DNA of 64,000 bases. Source: Atriophallophorus winterbourni. Lineage: Eukaryota; Platyhelminthes; Trematoda; Plagiorchiida; Microphallidae. Positions 47,503-59,044 of this stretch are shown piece by piece; within the stretch, counting starts at the first letter, position 1; every line of letters begins with the position of its first letter. The translations under genes and the position numbers were made by a program. The notes under the pieces were generated by a model. That model saw only the letters and a list, made by a program, of their open reading frames with translations. It ran no database searches and was not told the DNA's origin. Where the stretch lies: positions 1 through 64,000 of the forward strand of contig JACCGJ010001422.1 of assembly GCA_013407085.1 (NCBI GenBank), written 5' to 3'.

Positions 47503-48502
47503 NNNNNNNNNNNNNNNNNNNNNNNNNNNNNNNNNNNNNNNNNNNNNNNNNNNNNNNNNNNNNNNNNNNNNNNNNNNNNNNNNNNNNNNNNNNNNNNNNN
47601 NNNNNNNNNNNNNNNNNNNNNNNNNNNNNNNNNNNNNNNNNNNNNNNNNNNNNNNNNNNNNNNNNNNNNNNNNNNNNNNNNNNNNNNNNNNNNNNNNNNN
47701 NNNNNNNNNNNNNNNNNNNNNNNNNNNNNNNNNNNNNNNNNNNNNNNNNNNNNNNNNNNNNNNNNNNNNNNNNNNNNNNNNNNNNNNNNNNNNNNNNNNN
47801 NNNNNNNNNNNNNNNNNNNNNNNNNNNNNNNNNNNNNNNNNNNNNNNNNNNNNNNNNNNNNNNNNNNNNNNNNNNNNNNNNNNNNNNNNNNNNNNNNNNN
47901 NNNNNNNNNNNNNNNNNNNNNNNNNNNNNNNNNNNNNNNNNNNNNNNNNNNNNNNNNNNNNNNNNNNNNNNNNNNNNNNNNNNNNNNNNNNNNNNNNNNN
48001 NNNNNNNNNNNNNNNNNNNNNNNNNNNNNNNNNNNNNNNNNNNNNNNNNNNNNNNNNNNNNNNNNNNNNNNNNNNNNNNNNNNNNNNNNNNNNNNNNNNN
48101 NNNNNNNNNNNNNNNNNNNNNNNNNNNNNNNNNNNNNNNNNNNNNNNNNNNNNNNNNNNNNNNNNNNNNNNNNNNNNNNNNNNNNNNNNNNNNNNNNNNN
48201 NNNNNNNNNNNNNNNNNNNNNNNNNNNNNNNNNNNNNNNNNNNNNNNNNNNNNNNNNNNNNNNNNNNNNNNNNNNNNNNNNNNNNNNNNNNNNNNNNNNN
48301 NNNNNNNNNNNNNNNNNNNNNNNNNNNNNNNNNNNNNNNNNNNNNNNNNNNNNNNNNNNNNNNNNNNNNNNNNNNNNNNNNNNNNNNNNNNNNNNNNNNN
48401 NNNNNNNNNNNNNNNNNNNNNNNNNNNNNNNNNNNNNNNNNNNNNNNNNNNNNNNNNNNNNNNNNNNNNNNNNNNNNNNNNNNNNNNNNNNNNNNNNNNN
48501 NN
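47503..48502. other. Assembly gap, 1000 N
   Basis: Exactly 1000 undetermined bases, so the length is probably a placeholder. Distances and linkage across it are unreliable. Any frames over it are meaningless. Confidence 1.
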
Positions 48503-49050
48503 TGGCACTTTTCATTTTTTTAAATGATTATATATATTCTACTAATATATATAGATATATATATATTATATATAATCAGACTGATATTTGAATACCTGAC
48601 TCGTTTGATAACAACGTTTAAGCCAGTCTGCACTAATTGAACGGACAACCAATTTTTAGATCAATTTCCTGAGCAATTGTCTATGGCCAATAATCTATCT
48701 TCCCAAGAACGCACGTTAGAAAATTTACATGAGCATACATATTTTGGTATGAGTTTACATTACTGGAAGAAAGTGAGCGTCACGATATAAATGTGTTACA
48801 CTACCAACACTACTTGATACAAAGTTTGTTTAGAAAGCAGTGACAAAAGGAAATCGGTCAAATACTGTACTTTCTTAGACCGCCATTGCTATCACATTTA
48901 AGCGTGAGCTTTACATGTCATCATTCGATAGGTAACATCGTTTAATTTAGTTTACAATTGACAACACTCAAAATGCATTCTTCTCTTGGTACGAATGTTC
49001 ACTCGTGCAGTACCTCTATACTGCGTAATCAAAATCGAGCTTAACTGATT
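48503..49050. other. Post-gap sequence, no gene seen
   Basis: TA-rich low complexity at about 48526-48575, then ordinary AT-rich sequence. Confidence 0.5.
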
Positions 49051-49054
49051 TACC

Positions 49055-49215
49055 ATTGGGATGCAACGCGGAACAATCTGGAGTGTCACTGCTATTACCC
49101 ATCTTTTATACTTGGTTAGGCCTGAGAAACCTGACAGTATTTCAGCACACTTGCAAAATATGGCTGCGCGGCATGTTGTCTGGCTTTATACTTGTGATTT
49201 CGCACACAAAGCACT
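49055..49215 (+). repeat. SINE-like repeat, degenerate copy
   Basis: gggatgcaacgcgg, gagtgtcactgctattaccc, cttggttaggcctgagaaac and ctgcgcggcatgttg follow the family order with many changes. Confidence 0.6.
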
Positions 49216-49654
49216 TTACATTCGACATTACAGCGATAACGAAAAAGTGGCTCATCGTTGACATATTATTTCTGTACCACGTTTTGTCTTGAATGAAAAT
49301 TCCACAGGATGAGCATCCGCTAAATAATGGTGGTTTACTTGTCAACCATAATCAGGTGTAAAAATAATGTTTGCCCAATAATTTTTGGTCGGTGTTGACC
49401 TGGCCAGCTGTTTTTCAGGCAGACTTCTCAAGCGGATTATCAAGGTTCAAATACACGGCGCATTTCCTCCAGTTAGGCATTAAACATCTAGGACAGTTAA
49501 TACCATATAGGATTGCAACAATTACACTTTTAAGAGGCAGAAGCAGTTCTTTTGTACTTGATCAGAACGTCGCGCTAAGACTGGACCTTCACGTGGTGCG
49601 ATGGTTTGTGTACCTTCATGACCCACTGATATATAATGGGTGATGTCTTTTGGT

Positions 49655-49798
49655 GCTAGCAAAGCCACTCATACTTCTATTTCCCCCCTCATATCTGTCT
49701 AGGCTTGGGCAACCTGACAGTATCTTAGCCCACGTACAGTCTCTGACTGTGCGGCACTTTGCCTGGATCAGGCTTGTGCTTTCATACCATACCATAAT
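49655..49798 (+). repeat. SINE-like repeat copy
   Basis: tatctgtctaggcttgggca, cagtctctgactgtgcggca and ctttgcctggatcaggcttg lead into the tail tgctttcataccataccata. Confidence 0.85.
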
Positions 49799-50124
49799 CA
49801 AGCTCGTTTTCGTGAAATTCTAAATCATCACATATAATTTATTATAGTATCAAATTCCGATCACTTTAATCCAGAGTATAGACGAGAAATGCTTGTACCT
49901 AAACCCACGCTATTGTTCGATCTTTCATGGTTATAATTCGCTATATTTAGCATCCTGCATTTCGACTTAAGTGAGGCCAATATTGGAATATGTTTTACCG
50001 GCAACTTTTACACACACTACAGTATACGAACAGCTGGAAAAAGTGCAGCGATGTGAGACAGAAAGTATAGGAATTGCAATCCATTCTAAAAATTTTAAAG
50101 ACTCAAGCTAATGTAGCATGGTAT

Positions 50125-50370
50125 TCGGCGTATGGTATGGTATGAAAGCACAAGCCTGATCCAGGCAAAGTGCCGTACAGTAGAGACAGCACGTGGGCTA
50201 GGATACTGTCAGGTTGCCCAGGCCTAGACAGATATGAGGAAGAAAAAAGAACAGGAAATGGTCGTGAGACTCCAGCCTGTTTCAGCATGCAGCTCATTAC
50301 CTCTGGCCAATCAATTTAGCACGGTTAGACGAACAGCACAAAGTATTGCACGATTGCACATCCGGCGTAT
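50125..50370 (-). repeat. SINE-like repeat copy
   Basis: From the plus side: tail gtatggtatggtatgaaagc, then aagcctgatccaggcaaagt, gttgcccaggcctagacaga, gagactccagcctgtttcag and gattgcacatccg. Confidence 0.85.
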
Positions 50371-50429
50371 GAGCAACGACCTGGTGCTGACTCGACGGAT
50401 ATTATTAACAACATACGATGAATTGTGAG

Positions 50430-53400
50430 AGTTCTTCCCTTCTTCTTGATAGGCGACAGAGGGTTTAGCCCTTGTGAGCCGCATCTTTCTAATCAGCAAC
50501 ATAGTCCATGAAAACATCATATGCAGAAATAATGATAAATGTTGTACATATTCCCAGTGATTTCAGGAAGTAAATTATGCATGAGTTATTTGAACTGGTT
50601 TTCAATTTTTTCCAGCAATAGCCTCATTTGGAAGCACATTCCACAAGTTAACAACTATTGTTGACAGCGTGAATCTTTGTGACAGGCGGAGTGTCCTTCA
50701 CTTTTAAGGCAATAAAGCATGGCCACGTGTATTTTAGCCTTCCACGAGGGAAAAACTCGCTCAGTTCGTCACCTTAGGCTCCTAGTAATCAGACTAATTA
50801 GACTAGTCACCATCAAATGTTAGCACACACACCGGATACTAAGCAACATTAGGTTGAGGCGTTGAATTCTCTCCACATATGGAATGAATTTCAATCCGTG
50901 TACTCCGTTAGTCACCCGTAATTACACTTTTTACAGCTTGTCACGTTCTCCCTAAGTTTACCGAAAGTTTGCTGGTAAACCATATTCCAAAACTGGCCTC
51001 ACATATGTCGAAAAAAGGATGTGAAACGCGTGGGGTGTAATCAACGAGAAAGACAGACTTGCCCACCAGGCGCGGTTTGCGGCACCGGGTTTCTGTTTGT
51101 ATCCTCATTGGATTAAAGTGACCGTGTCACAATTGTAACCAGGTCACGTTCAACATCAACTAACTTCAATTGATGATCACCAAGTAAGTACCTAGGTACA
51201 GGCGTGCTTGACCCAAAAGCATCGCTGCGTATTTCTGTCGGCTAACATGAAGCAGCAGTTCAATCAAACAAATTGTTTAATTCGCTTTGGAAAACTGTAT
51301 TGTCAACAGAAGAGCTTACAGTAGCCCGAAACTTTGAGGTCATCCATAATTAGTAGGCGGTGCAGATTTAGTGAGTCTGTGAGGTCATTCATATACACCT
51401 TGAAAAGTAACGGCACAGTTCCATGCGGAACCCCGGAAGTTGGACGGGTAAGCGGCGACTTTAAATCCGTTAATTTCGACTTGTGCATAATGGTCAGTAA
51501 GAAAACCTTCAATCCAATTTAGAACAGGTCCCTTTACAGAAAGAGCACGAAGCTTGAGCAGCAGACGTTTGAATGTAACACGGTCGAAAACCTTAATGAA
51601 ATTAATTAAAACAAAGACTACCGAGTGGTCCAGATCAAGTTCAGAACACCAGTGCTCGCCAGCAGTGAAGAAATTAGATGCGTAAAACCGTGCTAGGCAG
51701 ATGATAAAAGACCGGTTGTAGAGAAACAAATTCTAGCTGATATGTCATCAATCGCTCCAGAGTTTTTCACAACTACTGAAGTGAGGGTAACCCGTCGGTT
51801 GTTAACCGGATCATTGGTTTCACCGCCATACTTCCAGTCTTGTGGTAACCTACCACACTTTCAGGACAAACGAAAGATTAGAGCCAGTGTTTTGTATAAT
51901 ACCTGCCAATGGCTCGAAAAGCATCCGGTGTATCCCATCAAGACCAGGTGCTGGATGCACATTAAGTCATTCGAGTAAATATTGTACCATTTCTAACGAG
52001 ATCAGAATGTCGGTGCTACTCTCTTTAAGCGGTGGAGTGGGAACTGTCTCTTCCGTGTAAACCGAAATGTTACGCCTCCCATAGCTCTCATGCCCGTGGA
52101 GTAGTTTTGGTTTTATTTACCAAACGATTTTCGTGATTCTCCTTTCTTTTTCTTTTTAGGTAGACGCACACGTTAGAGGTAACCTTGTAGGCTTCGAAAT
52201 CATATGTGCATCCGCTAGAAGAGAACTCCCGTCATAAACGATTTCTTTTCATCGTGTATTTACGGATAATTCTATCCAACCATGTCGGACCCTTGGCATG
52301 GGATCTTTCAATCATCAATAGGGTGTGCCTTTCAAGCGATCTGAGTTTACCTAAAAAGTCTAACCAACAGGTATCAACATTCGTTGCCGGTGGAAGTGAC
52401 CAATCAATCGAGTGTGTACACGTGTCTAATTTCCAGTAGTTTCTGCGTATTCTCGGTAGTAAACCTCAATTCCAAACGAACCATAAGGAGCAGTAGTCAC
52501 TGTAACCAATAAGGGTCCCAATAGACAGATTCGTAACATCGGAAAATCTAGGTGTAACCATTAAATCCAATATCAAAATGAGTTTTCCATCACATATCTT
52601 CGTGGGGTTGTTTAAATACTGCACCAAGTTCAGTTCTAAAATCATATCTAAAAATTCTTGCTTGAACGGCTCATCCCTCACAAATAAATCCGCCCAGTTT
52701 ATATCGGGCGCATTCAGATCTTCCTGACTAACTTGACGTTTGATTTGAGAACACCACTCAGGAAAGTAAGCGCCAGGCATGCGGTAAATGACACCAAGTG
52801 GGGCAGACCTAGCGTTTCCAGCATCATATTGAAATATTTCCAATACTTCGACGATAAGGTGATATTTAAAGTATACAGCATCACCAACAGATCTCGAAGC
52901 AACTCTGTAACTTTTGAAAAGCGTATAATATGATAGTGCGCACTCTATATCAGATCTATCAATTGCTAACCAGAATTCTATTACAGCAATTATATCTGGT
53001 TTGCGCAGAAAGACAATTTCATTAACCCGTCAAGTTTCTTTTGTAGACTTCTCGCGTTTGAAAACTATCTGGAATCGCTTTACAGAAGGATTAACTGGGT
53101 TAGGATGAACGCGTCTTAGTACCGTTTGAAGTTTATCTTCCGAGGCTAAAACAATTTTAAGTGTTTGTGGTTTATCCTCGTCGCTTATACGTCCAAATCG
53201 GAAATAATGGCAAATTTCTCCTCCCCTTGATTAAATAGATTGTAAAAAATGTATCGTAGAAAGGTGCGCTCTGGCTGTAAACACGTACCCAGTTTGATCG
53301 CAGACATTCACCATGATCAGACATTGCTTCCGCGAACTACATTGCGGTTTCCTCGAAACTGGAGATCCACCAGGATTTAGAGTATATGACACCTGTTTCC

Positions 53401-53620
53401 CTACATGAAGCGGATACTCTATTTTACCCAATCTTTAGGCCAAGCTAGCATAGCCCCCAGTCAGAAAGTTAAACTTCACTTCAGCATAAGTCTTATTCTC
53501 TCTCAACTGTTGAGCAATCGGTGTTGGTGGCAAACTGGGAGATAATTGTACCCCATGTTGCATGTGAGCAGAAAAAGGAGTCACATAGAGGCTTTTGATG
53601 CTCTGCAAGTTTAGAATTTA
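50430..53620 (-). pseudogene. LINE copy (family B) with ORF1, endonuclease and RT remnants
   Basis: Read on the minus strand from 53.6 kb. An ORF1-like region comes first (PIAQQLRENKTYAEVKFNF near 53520-53460; FGRISDEDKPQTLKIVLASE near 53200-53140, RRM-like in style). The endonuclease follows (DIIAVIEFWL near 53000; GVIYRMPGAYFPEW, DLNAPDINWADL, then a SDY in place of SDH, 52843-52466). The RT region contains PGLDGIHRMLFEPLAG (about 51950-51900), FDRVTFKRLLLKLRALSVKG (51590-51530), SGVPHGTVPLLFKVYMNDLT (51440-51380) and MDDLK in place of the catalytic FADD box. The 3' end near 50430 carries a TTC/GAA-rich tail. It has many stops and frameshifts and is inactive. Confidence 0.8.
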
Positions 53621-53825
53621 CGATGGATCAATCATGTGGATAAATCACACTGGACTGCATATTCAAAACAATAAATTTATATTTCAAGCAAGAGTACACA
53701 AATTCCATTAGAGCTCTTTCGTGTTTTGGCATGAATTACCACCGTTTCGGACATCCTAGGAGATGGATACGCCTTTGAAAACAAATTTACTTTTTGAAGC
53801 CATAGAAACTTGTCGATACCATCCT

Positions 53826-53968
53826 GAGAACACACTTCGGGCTGATGTGGTTAAAGCTTGTCACGGTTCTTCTTCTTTTTCACAAGGGCTTGATTCTCTG
53901 TCGTCCATCAAGAACACTGACAAGCTTTGATCTTTAACCACATCAGCCAGGAAGTGTGTTCGAAGTTC
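53826..53968. repeat. Foldback element
   Basis: Arms of about 38 bp: gaacacacttcgggctgatg and tggttaaagcttgtca on the left; on the right tgacaagctttgatctttaa, then ccacatcagcc, gaagtgtgttc. The loop is about 50 bp with a pyrimidine-rich centre. Confidence 0.8.
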
Positions 53969-54299
53969 CAGTAGCCCGTCATAAAAATATATACTAATGT
54001 GTTAGACATTCGGTTCTTTGGACGCATAATCGGAATTGACGAACCTTAGTTCGACAATCAGTGATAACTGCAAAAAGCTTTCCGAGAAACCTTTTTTTCA
54101 TTTCAAGCAACTGTCTACATCTGAAACATTTGAAGATGCTTGTTGGTGCTCTTTCATAATCGTCAAGGAAACCTGGTTAGAAATTTTACCATTTATGGTT
54201 CTTTGTGCTCAGCATTCGCAAGGTATAGTACAATAAGAGCCTGTAGCAAAATATAAACAGAATTAGTATACCTAATTTCGAGGGGATACTTATTTAGTT

Positions 54300-54640
54300 A
54301 ATCCCCAGTAAGCACAATAAAATTTTCTGAGCAGAAAGTTGACAGAACTCCGATGCACAGAGGAATTCGATTCCAAACTAAAATCAAAACAACTACGTGA
54401 ATTATTCGAAAATTCCTCTCTTTCCCTCTCACTGGAAGATCAAGAACTCACAGCCATACAATCACGCTTGAAGAGTGCAAGACTCGCCATCTTGAAACCA
54501 CGTTTCGCGGTCTCTACAAGAGTTTTTAGCTTGTGGAAAGCTTTGATTTTGACATATTAGCAGAGAATGCTGAAAAATTTTCATGCGTCTAGCAGTTGCT
54601 TGAATTCATTGGGAGGACACCTCGAACTGAACAGGATAAC
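54300..54640 (+). pseudogene. LINE RT C-terminal fragment
   Basis: A 73-codon stretch contains KSARLAILKPRFAVSTRVFS followed by LWKALI. This matches the tail motif of family B LINEs (TRIFNLWNALP). It is short and 5' truncated. Confidence 0.55.
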
Positions 54641-54689
54641 TAAGTTTGATAGTACTCCTGAACCATGTTACTGAGTGTAGGATATACAA

Positions 54690-55085
54690 ATTATAAAGGT
54701 TTAATCCCGTTTTCTATCCACCAAATAGGAGGGCCAAGGTATTAACGTATGTCTTCTAAAATGGTTCGAGGCATTCACTTTAGGGAGGTCAAACCGTGTG
54801 GCAATAGATGGCGTTTTGTCTTCGGAGGTAATAGCGAACTCAGGGATCTGTTCTTGGCCCACTGTTGTTCAAGATCTTTGTGAGCGACCTTCCAGACGCG
54901 GTAGCCATCGATTATCTTTTATTCGCAGATGATCCGAAACCGTAGGCCTGTGCCAGTTCCCACAATGGCCACGAGCAACTGCAAAAAGCAGTCGACTTAA
55001 TCAGGTGGACAAATTGCTGGTCACTGCCTAAGAGGAGAAGTCAGTCGTCATGTGCATAGTCACCGGTGACACCGCCTGGGAATAC
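54690..55085 (+). pseudogene. LINE RT fragment, 5' part (family B), interrupted by SINE-like insertions
   Basis: Pieces in shifting frames: a SGVPQGS-like region near 54840-54870, LLFKIFVSDLPDAVAIDYLL (about 54870-54920) and the catalytic FADD box with PKP after it (about 54921-54942). Then come NGHEQLQKAVDLIRWTNCW (54968-55020) and GDTAWEYFLGSE (55066-55100). The element resumes at about 55312 after the SINE-like repeats. Confidence 0.72.
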
Positions 55086-55089
55086 TTTC

Positions 55090-55218
55090 TGGGAAGTGAA
55101 TGAATAAATGAAAGCACGAGCCTGATCCAGGCAGAGTGCAGTGCAGTCACAGACTACACGTGGGCTAAGATACTGTCAGGTTGCAAAGGCCTAGACAGAC
55201 ATGACAGAGAAAATATAA
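55090..55218 (-). repeat. SINE-like repeat, truncated copy
   Basis: From the plus side: tail gaatgaataaatgaaagcac, then gagcctgatccaggcagagt, cacgtgggctaagatactgt and aaggcctagacagacatgac. Confidence 0.8.
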
Positions 55219-55237
55219 TAGCAGTAAGCCTATTGGA

Positions 55238-55311
55238 GCGGTAACAATCTCTGACTGTGTGGCACTTTGCCTGGATCAGGTTTGTGATTTCATACTCATA
55301 CATATCGGGAT
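55238..55311 (+). repeat. SINE-like repeat, truncated copy in opposite orientation
   Basis: caatctctgactgtgtggca, ctttgcctggatcaggtttg and the tail tcatactcatacat. Together with the previous copy it splits a LINE. Confidence 0.85.
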
Positions 55312-55925
55312 TCTGGTTCCTTGAAGTTAAAAGCGGACGCTTGCCGGAGAATAGGCAGCGCTACCAGGATGCTCTGGGCCGCATATGTCTCAGACGCTCT
55401 TCTCGGCGTACATTTGTCCTCTGTTAGAATATGGGCTAACCGTTGCGCTCCTAGGTCTAAAGGCGTATGTGATTCCTTGGAGGGTACAAAGGAAGGGTAC
55501 TAAGATGGTATATGATATGCGCAACCTCTTGTACGAGGATAGACGGAGCTTACTGAAACTTTACCCCGAAGAACTTTGAAGGGAATGGTTCGACCCGCGC
55601 CTGACACGCCGCATCCTTCTCGGACAATATGGTGACAAGTTCCTCCAGTTCTTCCGATAAGGTGAATCGAATACTCGTGAACATGACCTTAAGTTGTTTA
55701 AACTGAGTAATGCTAGCACGGTATCCACGCGGTTGGTGAACAGTTGGAAATCGCTACCGAACGAGCTCCTGTCCTTACCATCAGAACAGAACGTTGGATC
55801 AGCATTTGTTGAGACGGATGGACTTGATCCCCTGAGTAATGAAGTGGTGGACCTAGACTCGCAGGGCTTGCCTTGTCAACAGAAGTCACTCATGTTAAGA
55901 AGAACGATGCTCTGTAGCGATTGAG
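55312..55925 (+). pseudogene. LINE RT C-terminal continuation (family B)
   Basis: Pieces AYICPLLEYGLTVALLGLKA (55410-55470), YDMRNLLYEDRRSLLKLYPE (55510-55575), TRRILLGQYGDKFLQFF (55605-55655) and STRLVNSWKSLPNELLSLPS (55725-55785) follow the RT C-terminal order and continue the 54.7-55.1 kb fragment. Confidence 0.75.
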
Positions 55926-56520
55926 GTGAAGCTTCACATCCCAACAAGCATAATGATAGCACATATACACAATGAGAACTCCGGAAGTCGAAACACAAAG
56001 TTGAATGGAATGGTGTATGGTAAAATGTATATTTAAATAGTGATAGTTGCACAGCCCGTTGGCTGGATTGTTGTTGACGGGTATCGTGGTTGATGCATAG
56101 TCTGGTCGCTGGATGATTTCACAGTTCCTTGTGTGTTTGATCAGCCGGTTGGCTGGAATACGATGGCCACTGTATCGGCAGATAGTGGCTGAGACTGCTA
56201 AGGAACGTAACTGCGCGATATATTCTAATAATGGTTCTCCCACATTTTGTCGCCTTCCATAAAATTTAACACGACAGACGAAGGGTTCCTGACTCCCAGA
56301 AATACGACAGCGCAATAATAGTTTATTCAATTCTTCAGGGGTTTCGAAGTCTGCAATGAGAGTGAATGCATCACGGGAAAGAAGGTTTAAGACGACGTCT
56401 GTCCATTCAATCTCCCAGAAGTATTTCAAAAATCTTCGAGACTGGACTTCCCGAATTCGATAATCATCCACAATAGAATTGTTATCCGGCGGGGGTATGC
56501 GCGGTTTTCTAGATTCGAGA
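55890..56520 (-). pseudogene. LTR-retrotransposon gag-like fragment
   Basis: A 193-codon frame. Its first 100 residues resemble Ty3/gypsy capsid (gag): WEIEWTDVVLNLLSRDAF, LIADFETPEELNKLL, then FVCRVKFYGRRQNVGEPLLE and YIAQLRSLAVSATIC. The C-terminal part has no CCHC zinc knuckle and looks non-coding, and no protease or RT of this type follows. It directly adjoins the left arm of the large inverted repeat. Confidence 0.6.
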
Positions 56521-56639
56521 ACAGAAATGTCAGGAACGGATGTGTATGATTTGCATTCACCAATCGGGTTATAAACGTCAAAATTAAAAGAGCATCAACA
56601 GCGCACAAACTTAACATGTTTTTGCGTACACGGTTCCAA

Positions 56640-58200
56640 AAAACCGATTATCCGCTCTCTGCTTACTTTGCTTCATCGGCAGAAAGAGATCATCTCATCA
56701 CTGGACGCACGCGTGAAACTACTCGAAACCAAGTTCACGAACTGTTCAACACCACCTCGTTCTTCTAAGGACAATATCCGCCCCAAGATTGCCACCAAGC
56801 TTGGCTACTCCGAAGTTATTGCTGCGTCACCTCGTGTGCCTATTGATCTCCATATCTCGAAGCCACAATCAGTCTATTCGATGGATGCAACACGTCCTCC
56901 TGCTAATCAACATAAAAACCATATGCAGAATTCTCGGGATGGGAGAATGATAGTAATCTGCACAAATGTACCGAATCCAAGTCGCCGTGTTTCAAAGAAC
57001 GTCTATCTGAAGACTTTTCGCAATGGGGTCAAATTTGCCGTACCCTTCCAGTTTCCTCGGAAGCCGATAGCGTGGTGGGGTAGTCCAGGCCTCCGAATTC
57101 GCCTCACCTAGGAGAACCCAAACTTCTCCGTGTCACACTAAAGTCCCTTGAAGCAGCTGAAACCATGCTTCTCTCCCCTACCCCAATCCGCATCTTCGCG
57201 GACCTACCATGGGCAGCACGGCAAGCCAAGAAAAAACCCTCTTTTGACTGGAAGCGTGACAGTGACAAACGTAGCATATATGTACACGGCATTCCAGAGC
57301 TTTCCGACACTGACGAATGCAAAAGCAACATCCACGACTGTGAGCAAAGGCGTTTCATACAACAGCAATCTGACATAACGGGCACACTCACAACATCGCT
57401 TAAACGCCTACCTAAGTCACTGAACTACAAAGGCAGTGCCCCCGAATTACCAAGATAACATTCCAGTACGAAAGTATGGTCACGTTGGCGCTCAACTGTT
57501 GGTGTGTGAAAACTCCTTCAGAAATTCGCCTTCGATCGTCTATCAATATCAATCGGATTAGATCTGAGCAAAAAATTACCGACTCAACACCCGAGGTCGA
57601 TCAGCCGGAATTATATGAAGCAGCCGAAGAACTGATGTTCGAAAACATGTCGATCGAACCACCACTGGGTCATGCTGATCATGTCGTATTTGACTACCTG
57701 TGCTACTCTCATTTTGCGGGGATACCGGACACCATTACTCGGAGGACTACGAACTACACGCTACTACGTGAGCTTGTTGCCGCGAACACGTGGGACTTGC
57801 TACATACTGCGCAACTTGATACTGCTTGGAGTTTTTTGTTACAAGATGGCACATTACTTCACCTATCGTCGACGATGAAGGCAATACCAACAAAACACGA
57901 CCGACCGACAATTAGAAGCCGAACCAGAAAAATGATTGCACTACGGAATCTTGCATGGCATAATTTCTCTCGATGCCCCATTCCAGAGAACTGGGAATTC
58001 TACAGATTATTGCGAAACCAGTGATGATCAATTCCTTTATCAACAACAGCTAACCTTGAGACTTCTAGACAACCCTAAGCTGCTATATACGGAGATCAAC
58101 GCTCGGAGGAAAGTGAAAACAGGCATCCCTTCGCTCAAGACACCCTCGGGTCTATCCACATCACCTGAAGAAGTCACCGCCACGTCCTCCAGTGCATGAC
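56640..58200 (+). pseudogene. LINE family C, 5' half (ORF1 and end of endonuclease), left arm
   Basis: ORF1 pieces: a coiled-coil-like start, QKEIISSLDARVKLLETKFT (56674-56735), then SRDGRMIVICTNVP (56932-56975) and an RNA-binding-like region, ETMLLSPTPIRIFADLPWAA (57160-57215) and KRSIYVHGIPELSDTDEC. Endonuclease C-terminal pieces: DHVVFDYLCY (57680), the linker RKMIALRNLAWHNFSRCPIP (57925-57985), NPKLLYTEINARRKVKTGIP (58073-58130) and SGLSTSPEEVTAT (58147-58185). The RT core that should follow is absent, and the sequence runs tail to tail into an inverted 3' half. Confidence 0.8.
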
Positions 58201-58204
58201 GGAC

Positions 58205-58960
58205 TTGCGGATAGTTGCTTTGGCGTTAGCATCGTTGATCCTTGTAAGCTGGGGAGAAAAGACTGGAAAAGTGTTAGTCGGTTATAGCTATATGAGTGGT
58301 ATGTAAGTATAGTGGGGGTAGATTGGAATGGTGAAAGATAAACGAAAGTCACTCGAAAGTCGATTGTCATATGTGTTTGTCTAGGCGTTGCTTGAACGAG
58401 GACAGTGACTCTGCACCTACCACCTCCGGTGGGAGAGCGTTCCAGACACGGCATAGGCAAAGGGGTAGGAAATACCTTCGACAGTTCAATCGGCTGTTCT
58501 GATGAGCGATCTTGAGATTGCGCCCACCATGATTGTGTCGATTGGATAAAGGCATCAGGGACTTGCAAGGATGCTGATTCTCAGTGAGAATGCGAAAGGC
58601 CAAAAGCAAATCTCTGCGGAGGAGTCGTTAGCGTATTGAGAAGAGGCCGCTATACTGCAGCCGTTTTTCGTAGGACATGTTTTGAAAGCCGTTGATAAGC
58701 TTTGTTGCTCGCCGTTGTGGCTGTTCGAGGGCGTTCGTGTTTTGTTGGAGCCACGGATGCCACACGATGACTGCATATTCGAGCGGGGGTGGATGTAAGC
58801 GGACAGTAGCTGTGGAAATATTCGTCGGTCAAAGGGCCTGAAAAGTTGCCTCAGAAGCCCAGCACTATGGTCTTCCGTTTTTGCAGCCGTGTCGCACTGG
58901 ATGAAGCAGCCCAAGCCTTTCTGTTCGATGACGCCGAGGTCGCTTACCTGATCCACATGT
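58205..58960 (-). pseudogene. LINE family C, 3' half (RT C-terminus and 3' UTR), left arm, inverted
   Basis: On the minus strand: LGVIEQKGLG near 58935, FRPFDRRIFPQLLSAYIHPR (58845-58785), the RT tail MLLAFRILTENQHPCKSLMP (58609-58550) and RVWNALPPEVVGAESLSSFK (58450-58390), then LDKHI and a stop at about 58367. The 3' UTR reaches about 58260-58205. The catalytic RT core is missing. Confidence 0.82.
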
Positions 58961-58962
58961 TG

Positions 58963-59042
58963 CAAAGTTCATCTGCAGTGTGTGACTGTACGGCACTTTG
59001 CCTGGATCAGGCTTGTGCTTTCATGACATGACAAAGTTCATC
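58963..59042 (+). mobile_element. 58-bp SINE-like fragment with 11-bp target duplication
   Basis: caaagttcatc occurs at 58963-58973 and again at 59032-59042. Between them lies tgtgactgtacggcactttg, cctggatcaggcttgtgctt and the tail tcatgacatga, the 3' end of the SINE-like family. This is a severely 5'-truncated retrotransposed copy sitting at the centre of the large inverted repeat. Confidence 0.85.
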
Positions 59043-59044
59043 AC

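Larger units (their letters stand above)
56567..58962. repeat. Left arm of a large inverted repeat
   Basis: Matches 59043-62073 in reverse complement. Over most of its length paired positions add up to 117971 or 117980 (one 9-bp indel). Several encoded peptides are identical between arms, for example the tail with RNHGGR-like context at 58367-58609 and 59362-59604. Identity falls in the innermost 130 bp. Confidence 0.93.

Noticed and set aside
47462..48591. Several frames of about 350 codons over the N stretch
   Set aside because: They consist of undetermined bases only.
42195..59031. tRNA genes or clearly tRNA-derived SINE heads
   Set aside because: I looked for A and B box motifs and a cloverleaf in the SINE-like copies and could not support them from the sequence.
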